From assembly GCF_003675895.1 (NCBI RefSeq), contig NZ_ML014768.1:1-64000 (forward strand): a DNA stretch of 64,000 bases. Direction: 5' to 3'. Made by a program: the position numbers and the translations under genes. Source of the stretch: Parashewanella curva (GTDB lineage: Bacteria; Pseudomonadota; Gammaproteobacteria; Enterobacterales; Shewanellaceae). Shown here one piece after another: positions 19,890 through 29,300 of this stretch (its first letter is position 1; every line of letters starts with the position of its first letter). Below the pieces are notes generated by a model, which saw only the letters and a program-made list of their open reading frames with translations, was not told where the DNA came from and did not search any database.

Positions 19890-20555
19890 CTAAAACCCTT
19901 GATTGATCATCTGAGATAAAAACTCATCGGATTCATTATCGCCGACATCGGCATAATCAGTGGTTTTAAATTCCCCCCTTTTACTAAAACGGCTTAGCAC
20001 TTGTTTCTGCTCTGAAACCAGCTCAATTAACGTCCATTGATAAGTACTGCCTTTTTGCCCTAAGGTGAAAGACTTTGGCAATTGGTAGTGCTCTAACCAT
20101 TCAACTTGCTTAACTGTATTAGGAATATGGTAGTGGCTCACTTGTGTACAAGTTTGACCTTTAGTCATTGATTTTTGATATTTTGCTAATCGTTTGGGCG
20201 TAAACACATGGTACAAACGATTCCAATGCTGCTGTTTATTATTGCTGCGAATTTCTTTACTTTGATATTCAATGCCGCGTTTGAATTCATCAAAGTAACG
20301 GGTTAGTTGAAGAAACTCTTTCGAAGCATTAGGGGTTTTATACCAATATTCAGCAATTCGAGTTTGTGGATATTCATATAACACAGCATTTTTATTCCGC
20401 CATACATTCACTTGCTTGGATGTTTGCTTGCCGTTCTTTATCTCTGAGACTTGATACTTTACGCCAACAATTTCATGGTTACTGCATACTTCAATGGCTT
20501 GAGCTGAGCTAAAAGTCATACCTGCTAGCAACAATAATGTTTGTATCTTTTTCAT
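19890..20555 (-). CDS. Periplasmic hypothetical protein (221 aa)
   Basis: A signal peptide (residues 1-20, cleavage after AQA) precedes a soluble domain rich in Lys, Gln and aromatic residues. Two cysteines are present (VCSNHE near 23 and QTCTQV near 137). I do not recognise the family. It follows the tandem alkaline phosphatases in the same direction, but a strong terminator between them indicates separate transcription. Confidence 0.7.
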   Translation of the reverse strand: MKKIQTLLLLAGMTFSSAQAIEVCSNHEIVGVKYQVSEIKNGKQTSKQVNVWRNKNAVLYEYPQTRIAEYWYKTPNASKEFLQLTRYFDEFKRGIEYQSKEIRSNNKQQHWNRLYHVFTPKRLAKYQKSMTKGQTCTQVSHYHIPNTVKQVEWLEHYQLPKSFTLGQKGSTYQWTLIELVSEQKQVLSRFSKRGEFKTTDYADVGDNESDEFLSQMINQGF

Positions 20556-20570
20556 TGTTTTTCATCCATA

Positions 20571-20597
20571 AAAACGCCCACATGTCGTGGGCGTTAA
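20571..20597 (-). terminator. Terminator of the tandem alkaline phosphatase operon
   Basis: On the reverse strand AACGCCCAC and GTGGGCGTT (forward 20587-20595 and 20573-20581) form a 9-bp stem with a 5-base loop followed by T residues. It sits 30 bp past the second phosphatase stop and just upstream of the next gene. Confidence 0.88.
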
Positions 20598-20625
20598 CAT
20601 ACTATCTGCAATACAACTTATCAAT

Positions 20626-22446
20626 TTAAGGTTTCAGTTTCGTTTCAGCCTTGTTAATAAGATCGATAGCATGCTCCATCACATGGAAGATGATGCTTTG
20701 CTCGTTTGTCCCAGACACCAACTGCGCTGATGGGCCCTTTGCATAGATACCAACATCTTCACCAGCATGGGTTTCGCTGCTTCTTGGTACTGCAGCTTCT
20801 TGGTGGAAACCCGGTGTTGTAGTATCAACATCCGTCAAATCAGCACGACCAGCATGAATGTCTTGATCATAACCAGCATCAGCATCCGTTTCAGCACCTA
20901 AGTCCATAAAGCCACGACCATTGGTGTAGCCTAAAGTGGTGTATGGCTTGTCATCAGCGGCTTTCTCAGGTTCAGTTTTACCAATTGCAACTACTTTGCC
21001 TAAGATTGGGTTACCACGCTTAGGATAGCCTGCAATAGTAAATACATGGCTATGATCTGCGGTAACAATGATCAAGGTTTCTTCAGGATTAGTCATGCGC
21101 ACCGCCTTTTCAATCGCTTCCGAAAACTCAATCGTGTCTTCTAATGCATTGTAAGCATTACCTGCGTGGTGGCCATGATCGATACGGCCTGATTCAACCA
21201 CCAGCATATAACCTTTGTCATTGTTATCTAACAGCTTGATAGCCTTTTCTGTCATGTCAGTTAATGAAGGTTCACCAGCAACATCGTTCGAGCGATCGGC
21301 TTCATATTGCATGTGGCTTTCATTGAACAAACCAAAGATGCGCTCAGCAGTTTCAGGGTTAATAGCGCGGAAACCGTCATCTTCAAACACATAATCACCG
21401 TTTGGATATTTGGCTTTCCATTCGTTGACTAGGTTACGACCGTCTGTGCGATCACCTTCAATATCACTTCGTGCATCAGGCGAGTTTGCTGCAGCATCTT
21501 TTGGTAAGAAGTGACGGCGACCACCACCCATAACCACTTCTAAACCATCAACATCTAAACCGTCATAGCGGGCTTCTAGGTTAGTTTCAAAGTTAACTAA
21601 CTGATCGGCAATATCTTTACAGCCAGCTGTTTTAGCCGCATCTGGCATATCAGAAATATCTTCCCAGTTACGGTCAGCCGATTTGGCATAAGTGGCTGCT
21701 GGCGTAGCATGAGTGATACGCGCGGTTGAGATAACACCAGTAGAAAGACCTGCGATTTCAGCCAACTCAATTGCAGACACTAACTCGTTCCCAGAAACGG
21801 TTGTACAGTTTCCACGCTCAATGTCTTCGTCTACCCCAAGTACACCCACATCTGTTTTCACACCAGAAATCATAGCCGTCATTGTGCCTGCTGAATCAGG
21901 CGTTTGTGCATCAACATTATAAGTTTTAGCCAAACCCGCGAATGGGAACTTGTCAAAACTAAGGTTATTTTCTTCGCCTTTCATGCCCTTGTTTTGACCA
22001 TCACGAATACGCGCAGCTGTTACGGTAGAGACCCCCATGCCATCACCAACAAATAAGATGACATTTTTTGCTCCACCACGTTCATTGTTAGCCTTCAGTG
22101 CCATTTGCTTCGCGTCTTCTACACTTTTCGCACTTTGCACATACCAATTGTTATTGGCGTTAGTTAATAAATCACTCTGGCTTAATGAGGTTTTTGTAGG
22201 CTTACATTGATGAGTGGTAGAGGTAATTTCACCAGCATCTAACTTGCCATTACCGTCTTTATCCAAGCCCGAATCGATTTGAATACCACCATTTGCACAA
22301 ACAGCATGACCCGGTTGCACAACTGTTTGCAGTACAAATGAACTTTGACCATTCTTACCATCGGTACCATTTTGACCATCATCGCCATTACACGCAGCCA
22401 AGGCTACTGAGGTCGCAAGAATGGATATTTTCGTTAATAATTTCAT
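20626..22446 (-). CDS. Alkaline phosphatase, lipoprotein form with N-terminal extension
   Basis: PhoA-family phosphomonoesterase (606 aa). The first 18 residues form a lipoprotein signal (lipobox ALAAC). A linker follows with a short collagen-like GTDGKNGQ run, then a domain containing the calcium-loop-like DKDGNGKLDAGE. The catalytic domain starts near 125 with FVGDGMGVSTVTAARI, the nucleophile serine in TPDSAGTMTAM, zinc/magnesium ligands in VESGRIDHGHHAGN and TADHSHVFT, and ETHAGEDVG near the end. It shares very high identity with the next gene, so the pair is a tandem duplication; this copy gained or kept the surface-anchoring extension. It is second in a two-gene operon (14 bp gap). Confidence 0.95.
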   Translation of the reverse strand: MKLLTKISILATSVALAACNGDDGQNGTDGKNGQSSFVLQTVVQPGHAVCANGGIQIDSGLDKDGNGKLDAGEITSTTHQCKPTKTSLSQSDLLTNANNNWYVQSAKSVEDAKQMALKANNERGGAKNVILFVGDGMGVSTVTAARIRDGQNKGMKGEENNLSFDKFPFAGLAKTYNVDAQTPDSAGTMTAMISGVKTDVGVLGVDEDIERGNCTTVSGNELVSAIELAEIAGLSTGVISTARITHATPAATYAKSADRNWEDISDMPDAAKTAGCKDIADQLVNFETNLEARYDGLDVDGLEVVMGGGRRHFLPKDAAANSPDARSDIEGDRTDGRNLVNEWKAKYPNGDYVFEDDGFRAINPETAERIFGLFNESHMQYEADRSNDVAGEPSLTDMTEKAIKLLDNNDKGYMLVVESGRIDHGHHAGNAYNALEDTIEFSEAIEKAVRMTNPEETLIIVTADHSHVFTIAGYPKRGNPILGKVVAIGKTEPEKAADDKPYTTLGYTNGRGFMDLGAETDADAGYDQDIHAGRADLTDVDTTTPGFHQEAAVPRSSETHAGEDVGIYAKGPSAQLVSGTNEQSIIFHVMEHAIDLINKAETKLKP

Positions 22447-22460
22447 CTTGATATCCTCGA

Positions 22461-24038
22461 TTATTTATCTAAGCCAAGCGCTTTGTTGATGATGTGATAT
22501 ACGTCGCTTTGTTCAACCACACCTTGTACTAGCTGAGCACCTGGGCCTGTGGCGTGCAGAGTGATATCTTCACCCGCATGAGTTTCGCTGCTCTTTGGTA
22601 CCGTAGCTTCTTGGTGGAATCCCGGTGTCGTTGTATCAATGTTAGAAAGATCAACACGTCCATCTTTATGAATGTCTTGTCCATAACCAGCATCGGCATC
22701 GGTTTCTGTACCTAAATCCATAAAGCCTCGGCCGTTTGCGTAACCAAGCGTTGTGTATGGTTTTCCATCTGCTGCTTTTGTAGGCTCAGTTTCACCTACG
22801 GCAACCACTTTTCCTAAAATTGGATTACCACGCTTTGGATAACCAGCAATAGTGAATACATGGCTGTGGTCGGCTGTAACTAAGATAAGCGTTTCTTCTG
22901 GGTTAGTATTGTCGACGGCTTTTTGAACCGCTTTCGCAAACTCAACGGTATCGTTTAGGGCGTTGTAGGCGTTACCCGCATGATGACCATGGTCGATACG
23001 ACCAGACTCAACCACTAATAAGAAACCGTCTTTATCTTTTTTAAGAAAGTTAACAGCGGTTTCCGTCATTTCAGATAATGAAGGCTCACCGGCTTTATCG
23101 TTCTTGCGATCCGCTTCGTATTGCATATGGCTTTCGTTAAATAAACCGAAAACTTTGCTGGCTTTAGCTACATCAATAGCATCGAACCCTTTCTGATCCA
23201 TTACATAAGTGCCTTGTGGATACTTCTCTTGCCATTCCGTCACTAAGTTACGGTTATCGGTACGGTCACCTTCTACTTCACTACGGGCATCAGCTGAATT
23301 CGCTGCTGCATCTTTTGGTAAGAAATGGCGACGACCGCCACCCATGACAAAATCGATACCATCGACATCAATACCTAGGTAACGTTTTTCTAAGTTCTTT
23401 TCAAAATTAACCAACTGAGAAGCAATGTCCTCACACTTATCTTTGGCCATTTCATCTTTAATATCTGAAACGTCTTCCCAGTTACGATCTACAGATTTTG
23501 CGTAAGTGGCCGCCGGAGTAGCATGAGTGATACGAGCAGTAGAAATCACCCCTGTTGATAAGCCTTTAATTTCAGCCAGTTCTACGGCTGTCGCTACTTG
23601 GTTGCCTTTGACAGTGTCACATTGGCCACGAACCACATCTTCATCGACACCAATCACACCCGCATCAGTCTTTAAACCTGAAATCATTGCCGTCATAGTG
23701 CCAGCAGAATCAGGTGTTTGTGCATCTACGTTATAAGTTTTTACAAGCGCCGTGTAAGGGAATTTTTCAAAGCTTAAATAACCTTCTTCGCCCGGCTTAT
23801 CATTCATTTGCCCTTCAAAAATACGAGCCGCAGTGAGAGTCGACACTCCCATACCATCACCAACAAACAAGATCACATTTTTCGCTTTTAATCCTGTTTT
23901 TAAGTTCAGCTTTTTAACCAATTGGTCTTGTCCATCTTTGTACCAATTGTTTTCCATTTGATGCTTTGGCAATACAGCAGCATGAGCTGAAGCAGCAAAA
24001 GCCAATGCTGCGGGAACCGTTACCCATTTCGCATTCAT
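22461..24038 (-). CDS. Alkaline phosphatase, secreted form
   Basis: 525-residue PhoA-family enzyme that releases phosphate from organic esters in the periplasm. The Sec signal peptide covers residues 1-20 (cleavage after AHA). The metal/nucleophile motifs are FVGDGMGVSTLTAARI, TPDSAGTMTAM, VESGRIDHGHHAGN, TADHSH and ETHAGED, the same as in the downstream copy. It is first in the operon. A weak Pho-box-like CTGTTAT word lies upstream near 24131-24137 on the reverse strand, but the second half is poor, so PhoB control is expected from biology and not demonstrated by sequence. Confidence 0.96.
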   Translation of the reverse strand: MNAKWVTVPAALAFAASAHAAVLPKHQMENNWYKDGQDQLVKKLNLKTGLKAKNVILFVGDGMGVSTLTAARIFEGQMNDKPGEEGYLSFEKFPYTALVKTYNVDAQTPDSAGTMTAMISGLKTDAGVIGVDEDVVRGQCDTVKGNQVATAVELAEIKGLSTGVISTARITHATPAATYAKSVDRNWEDVSDIKDEMAKDKCEDIASQLVNFEKNLEKRYLGIDVDGIDFVMGGGRRHFLPKDAAANSADARSEVEGDRTDNRNLVTEWQEKYPQGTYVMDQKGFDAIDVAKASKVFGLFNESHMQYEADRKNDKAGEPSLSEMTETAVNFLKKDKDGFLLVVESGRIDHGHHAGNAYNALNDTVEFAKAVQKAVDNTNPEETLILVTADHSHVFTIAGYPKRGNPILGKVVAVGETEPTKAADGKPYTTLGYANGRGFMDLGTETDADAGYGQDIHKDGRVDLSNIDTTTPGFHQEATVPKSSETHAGEDITLHATGPGAQLVQGVVEQSDVYHIINKALGLDK

Positions 24039-24307
24039 AATTTCATCCTATTACTGGTGAGCTTTAGATCTAACGGGCAATAAGTTAAGGAGACTATGTT
24101 GCATTTATGAGAATGAAATATGAGTTTTTAATAACAGAAAAATGTATGAGTTCTTACACCCAAATGATAAATGCCATTTCTTCAACAATGGAATCCAAAG
24201 ATAAGATAATGAGTTTAAACAAAATTAATGAAAAATTTTTAATTGGTAAATTCGATAAATGAAAGAGTAGAATTTTATTAACATTTATCAACAGCACGGT
24301 GTTTAAT
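24039..24307. other. Divergent promoter region
   Basis: AT-rich spacer between the alkaline phosphatase operon and the small membrane protein pair. It must hold both promoters. No gene or strong operator is recognised. Confidence 0.4.
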
Positions 24308-24763
24308 ATGGCAGCACCAGTTAATGGCGAACTTATTGCTGCGGCAGATAACTCTGCTTTTCCCCCTCTAAATAAGGGTAAACTAGAGCAACAACCGCTA
24401 CTCGGTCATACGATTCAACAGCCTACCAAACAAACTTATAATTGTAACAACTCTGATCTAGCTGAACAAAAAGTTGTAGTGAAGGGGTTTCTCCAACAAA
24501 AGCCGAAAACTCCGGATAGTAACTGCAGCCATTATACTAAGAAATTTAGCTTAGTAGCTGCTCCTATAACTATAAGTACAGGAGTTGGTGGTGCTGGCTG
24601 TGCTCTGATTAAACACTTTAGCACCCAACTTGGTCTAAACGATTTCGAGAGCACTCTTGCAGGAGTAGCACTTATTTTTGCCGCTTTTATCATCGGCGTA
24701 ACTTTAACCGTGCTCTTATGTAAAATGACAAGTAGAAACAATTTCCCTGGTAGTAATGCTTAA
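24308..24763 (+). CDS. Small two-helix membrane protein, tandem copy A
   Basis: I choose the ATG at 24308 (MAAPVNGELI, 151 aa), with GGTG at suitable spacing; a GTG at 24299 is possible. About 75 polar residues, including NCNNSDLAEQ and a Cys just before the membrane part, precede two hydrophobic segments. These flank the polar word FSTQLGLNDFES, and a CKMTSRNN tail follows. The next gene repeats this plan closely (GPKLGLTQTESD, CKARNNR), so the two are tandem duplicates. They resemble in design, but not obviously in sequence, the three small proteins at 10.1-11.9 kb. Function unknown. Confidence 0.65.
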   Translation: MAAPVNGELIAAADNSAFPPLNKGKLEQQPLLGHTIQQPTKQTYNCNNSDLAEQKVVVKGFLQQKPKTPDSNCSHYTKKFSLVAAPITISTGVGGAGCALIKHFSTQLGLNDFESTLAGVALIFAAFIIGVTLTVLLCKMTSRNNFPGSNA

Positions 24764-24867
24764 AAACATAACTTCCCATTTGTTTCATCTCTACTCGTGC
24801 ACTTATCTTAAGTGCGAATAAATACTGATTAACAATTCTTAACACTTTTAAATTTCCAGAGTTTATT

Positions 24868-25332
24868 ATGTCGTCTGAAATTCAAAGCCTGCTTAAGCCT
24901 AACTGCACATGTATCAACGGAGAGAAACTTCTCTTTTTAAGTAATCAAGGTATAGAGGAGGCGTCTTATCAAGCCATCGATGGCAATAACTATAAGATAA
25001 ATAAAGGTAGATCAGATAATAAGGCACCACGCAGTGCTTTTCATATAACCTCCTCAATCCCAACAACTCCAACAAGAAGTAAAAATGCCAAACTTACATT
25101 ATGTGGCTTTGCGGCAGGTTCATGGGCAGTATGTACAGTATTAGGAGGTGTTGGTGGCGTTGTAGCACAAATTTATGGCCCTAAATTAGGTCTCACCCAA
25201 ACTGAATCTGATACCTTGGCAGCGGCTATTTTTTTAATTGGTTTTCTTTTTGGCACAGCTCTGGCCATCATTTTTTGCAAAGCAAGGAATAACCGTTTAA
25301 CTTCGAGCACCCATTCAAAAATACCAAGTTAG
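24868..25332 (+). CDS. Small two-helix membrane protein, tandem copy B
   Basis: 154 residues, paralog of the preceding gene. The polar N-terminal part (to about 68) is diverged, while the membrane hairpin is conserved: a first helix rich in Gly (LGGVGGVVAQIYG), the turn PKLGLTQTESD, a second helix ending FCKARNNR, then a polar tail. Its stop codon TAG is formed by the target TA plus the first G of the adjacent MITE-like element. Removing the element leaves TAA at the same place, so the protein was not shortened. Function unknown. Confidence 0.65.
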   Translation: MSSEIQSLLKPNCTCINGEKLLFLSNQGIEEASYQAIDGNNYKINKGRSDNKAPRSAFHITSSIPTTPTRSKNAKLTLCGFAAGSWAVCTVLGGVGGVVAQIYGPKLGLTQTESDTLAAAIFLIGFLFGTALAIIFCKARNNRLTSSTHSKIPS

Positions 25333-25624
25333 AGCCTGTTGATCTTTCGAGCTTATTTTTGCAGCGATAAATTGGTTATCTTATGCAAGGCAGAGTTTGT
25401 GAAGTGTAGTTACTACCGACATACGCAACTGTCGTTACTTCGTTTCAACATAAACAAACGATAACGCAGCAGAAGTAGCCAATTTACGCTGTATTCGATG
25501 CTTTTGAGCACTTCCTGTTCTGTGTTGTGATCAGCTTACTTAGATTACTAAGCTTCACTGCTCACGCCTTGAACGGAAAGCGCTCAAATAGCACAAAATT
25601 TAAGCCTGAAAGAGCAACAGGCTC
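25332..25624. mobile_element. MITE-like element with TA target duplication (293 bp)
   Basis: Terminal inverted repeats start GAGCCTGTTGATCTTTC on the left and read GAGCCTGTTGCTCTTTC inward from the right end, with one mismatch in 17. TA dinucleotides flank both ends (25330-25331 and 25625-25626), the signature of IS630/Tc1-mariner-type insertion. No transposase frame is inside, so it is non-autonomous. A related end occurs at 37897. Confidence 0.75.
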
Positions 25625-25637
25625 TAATATCTTTTGC

Positions 25638-25675
25638 ATATACTTGTGCATATTTTTTTAGCACAAGTATATAAT
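25638..25675 (+). promoter_or_regulatory. Promoter with 12-bp inverted-repeat operator
   Basis: Perfect arms ATATACTTGTGC (25638-25649) and GCACAAGTATAT (25661-25672) are separated by 11 bases. The right arm merges into a perfect -10 TATAAT (25670-25675). The start codon of the HTH gene is 29 bp further on. This is best explained as the autoregulatory operator of that HTH protein. Confidence 0.75.
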
Positions 25676-25703
25676 GCCTCAGTTTTCATAAGGGGTTATA
25701 ACA

Positions 25704-26201
25704 ATGGCAAAATTCGCTGCGTTAAATGCAATTGAAGTTCAAACACTGCGTCTATCTTTAGGCTTATCTCAACAACAAGTGGCTGATTTAACCAAGCAAT
25801 CACTTGAGCTAGTGCAAGCATGGGAAACCGGTGAATCAGCCATCGATGCAAAAGCGGAAAAAACCTTACTCGACATCGACGATGTGATTGAAATGCAAGT
25901 GTTTAACACCTGTGAAGGCATTGAAGAATTATTTAAGAAAGAACCCAAGCGTCGTTTGGCCTTTGTGGTTTACCCAACCCAAGCGGTTTATACCCAGTAT
26001 AATCCGGAGTTTTTAAGTTCATTACCTTTAACCGAGCTTTATAACACCGCTGCTTGGCGTATAAAGCAAGAATGTCGACTGCAAGAAGTGGATGTGGCAC
26101 TGGTTGCATTAGATCCTGAAGCTTATAAAGCGTACCGTGCTGAGAATGGCTTATCTGAAAGCCGAGAAAGCCGTGCTAAATGGGCGGCGACTCAACTGTA
26201 A
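25704..26201 (+). CDS. XRE/YdiL-type helix-turn-helix protein
   Basis: 165 residues. The N-terminal HTH at about 8-45 reads [20 protein letters not shown] followed by [19 protein letters not shown], the classical XRE arrangement. The rest is an alpha/beta domain ([34 protein letters not shown]) like the YdiL/DUF4447-type proteins of Shewanella relatives. A 12-bp inverted repeat covers its promoter, indicating autoregulation. The ribosome site AAGGGG lies about 8 bases before the ATG. Its other targets are unknown. Confidence 0.75.
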   Translation: MAKFAALNAIEVQTLRLSLGLSQQQVADLTKQSLELVQAWETGESAIDAKAEKTLLDIDDVIEMQVFNTCEGIEELFKKEPKRRLAFVVYPTQAVYTQYNPEFLSSLPLTELYNTAAWRIKQECRLQEVDVALVALDPEAYKAYRAENGLSESRESRAKWAATQL

Positions 26202-26213
26202 TCTAATATCATT

Positions 26214-26239
26214 AATAGGGCCTTCTTAAGCGCCCTATT
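26214..26239 (+). terminator. Terminator-like hairpin after the HTH gene
   Basis: Stem AATAGGGC (26214-26221) and GCCCTATT (26232-26239) with a 10-base loop, followed by only a short T-rich stretch. Confidence 0.6.
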
Positions 26240-26304
26240 TCATATAATCATTCCCTCATTTCGAGCAAAAATCAGTTCTTCCCTCGTAAAAAAATTCGAA
26301 AAAT

Positions 26305-26321
26305 CTTAATTTAAGCTTAAT
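26305..26321 (+). promoter_or_regulatory. PmrA-like direct repeat upstream of the AAA gene
   Basis: CTTAAT, five bases, CTTAAT: two identical half-sites with 11-bp periodicity, matching the tandem TTAA arrangement recognised by PmrA/BasR response regulators. It is 73 bp upstream of the start. The region is AT-rich, so chance occurrence cannot be excluded. Confidence 0.4.
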
Positions 26322-26394
26322 AAACAATCTGTTGCCAAAGACAAGCAGGCTTTAAACGTATAAAGTTCCTTTTATCAACTTAGAGGGTATCGAA

Positions 26395-29300
26395 TTGGCA
26401 ACAAGCTCACCTATTACATCTCCCACTTTACCGAGTGACACAACATCAGCGCCATTTTCGTCAGTTCAATCATCAGAGTTTAACCATTGCTCTCGTGCTA
26501 GAACGTCTTCTCTATATAGGTTAAAAATAAATTCAAAAAAGAAAAACACCGATAGAAACGCTTTGCCTATTCGCCTCTTTCACAGCCATCCTCAAAAAAA
26601 GTTGCCTAAGCAAAAGATAAAACTCACCTGCCGCCAACCTGATAATAAAAAAAACTCACATATTAGCGAAAAACACACTCAACAAACACATTCAAATTCC
26701 GCTCAAGCTCATCAAATAGCACAGTCAGATAAATCAGCTCCTTCTCATAAAACAATACGTGCGACATTGGTAACGAGAGATGAGATTTCTGAAAATGTGT
26801 TCTCAGAAACAGAATACGCACTTTGTTCAATTATCAGCCAAGTAGATGCCGCATTATTAAATCCATCTGAGACGTTTAGCTCTTCTGGAAATAAATTCAG
26901 GATAAATATCAATGGCGTGTGCCTGCTAGTCATTGCAAATCCATATTTAGCGAGCTCAGAAATAATCATTAATCCAAATACAAAAGGGTTACTTAAAATA
27001 CAAAACAACGAAGTGCTTTTATCTGAGAGTCAACAGAGAATTATTGAGTACGACAAAGTTCTTGTTAGAGCTGAAGTGTTAAACCCTGATGATGTAAATT
27101 CGGGCGTTATTTATGAGGGAAGCAACAATAATCGAGCGTTTACTGAGTTATTTGAGATTATGGTTGAGGGCGCCCCTATTTTTGAATCACACCCTGTACG
27201 GATTACAGCGCCTACAATTTTAAAACATCCAGATACAACAATGCCTGTTAAAACTGCATGGCTTGAACTGCAGGTAACACTATCCTCGCCCATTTTTGAA
27301 CAAAAACCTATACAGACTCCTGAAAATAAACAAGAAAACGACACCAGTAACAGTCAAGATACCGTTAAAGTATTCGCAAGGCTCAAACATGACAACATAC
27401 AGGTATCTCCGACACCTGAGCAACGCCATTTATGGTATCAACCATCACATGACAGCACTGACTTATTTATAAGTGCGACGACAGAAAACAAATCCAGTAA
27501 CGACAACCAATTAAGGCTTCCCCAGTCCTCATATAGAAAACTTCTCATGAGAGAAAAGCAGGCTTCAACGAAGCAGCAGCTTGTAGTCCAAGACACAAAA
27601 ACAGGCTATATCTTTCAAGCAGCACCAATTTATAACATTGATACAAAGAAAATAGGATGTTCGCGCTGTATTCTGCCAAGAGAATCTATGATGCTACACT
27701 TGAAAGCACACACACAAGAACTGCCTGTAGCTGGCTACATTCAAGTTGAAGTAAGTTGGCACAAGGTGTATCAAATTCAACCACAGCAAAACAGGCTAGA
27801 AATCGAAGCCCTTATTAAAGAACAGCTGTCTCAAGTTCCAATACAAGTAGGCATGCCGTATCTCGTCCCCCTTGATTCCTTCCATAAATATACCCATGGC
27901 ATGCTAGAGATAAAAATTCTAAAAATAGATGAAACAACTTCGGAACATAATGATGTAGGCAAATGTGACAAAATCGCATACTGGATGAAAGAGCAAACTC
28001 GACTGGAATGTACCAGTAGTGATGCATCTATTTTGGAAGGCGCCCCACTGTCTCAAAGTATTCTCCCAAAATTATCGGCATCTTTAATTAAGGGACTGAT
28101 AGGGTTTGATGAACTGGCAAGCCGAGTGGCAAAAGACTGCCTATCACCACATTTTTCACTAAAAGAGTTAGCGCCTAAAAACTTTATTATTATCTGGGGT
28201 GAACCGGGGAATGGTAAATCGCACTTTGCAAATAACATCGCGAAATGCATTGCAAAATCAAATGATAATATTGTGAGGTTACAGGCTACAAGTTTACTTG
28301 GTTCAACGGCTAAAGAAACAACAGAACTTTTAGAAAAGGCTTTCAGAAGAGGTACCCAAGCATCTGATTGCAAAGCCGAAGATGAATTTTCAAGGAACGA
28401 TATGATTGTCTACCTTATAGATGAAGCTGATAGGTTAGTTGTTCCTCAAGGAAGAGAATACACAGATTCCCAAGTAGCGTGCGAAACTTTTTTTCATAAC
28501 CTCACCCAACCATTAAAGGCAGATAGTAAACCTTCAGAACATTTGACGTTAAAATCACCAACGGATTTTATGGTGATCTTTACCACCAATAAAACACCCG
28601 ATCATTTTTCTGATTCATTAACTAGAGATGGTCGATTTGATTACTTTTTAAATGTTGGAAATCCTGAAGTAAAATCTGTAGAAGCCATAATACGAGCAAA
28701 GTTAGAAATTCTTACCAACGAGTCCCCTAATTTAGATATTTCCCAAGTTAATATTGAACTGTTGTCATGCATAATGGCAGGACGCAGCACGGCAAAAATC
28801 ATCAGTACAATCGAAAACGCAATTAAGCATGCTCAACATAATCAGCCCTTATCTCAATCAAATACAAAGATTCGTTTAACAAACATGAGCTTAGTTTGCG
28901 GTGATCACCAGCCTGAAAAAGTACAACAGCAAAGAAGGGACTTATTACAAAAACATTTTTGCGCTCTAAAACACAGTGAATTTATGACTGCTAAAGAGAT
29001 ATCCTGTGTTACTGAAATGAGGTTTATCATCGAGGACTTTAAAGATACTATTGGAAAGTGTGGCGTCGTATTTATCGAAGCTCCGGCTGGGGCAAGAAAA
29101 AAAGTAATTGCTAGACACTTATTTAAAGAGAGCACAGGCTTTGTACACTGTGATTTTATGCCTCAGGGGCTATATCGTCCTGAGATAACATTTGATCATA
29201 CTCTCAAAGAATGTGGGGATTACCCCTCTAACTTAGTAATTATTGAAGATTTGGGAGAGATTATCAGAAACACCAGCGAAGCCGATTTACCCAATTTGTT

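Noticed and set aside
24110-24145. Pho box upstream of the alkaline phosphatase operon
   Set aside because: Only one CTGTTAT half-site is reasonable; the second 11 bp away does not match well enough to annotate.
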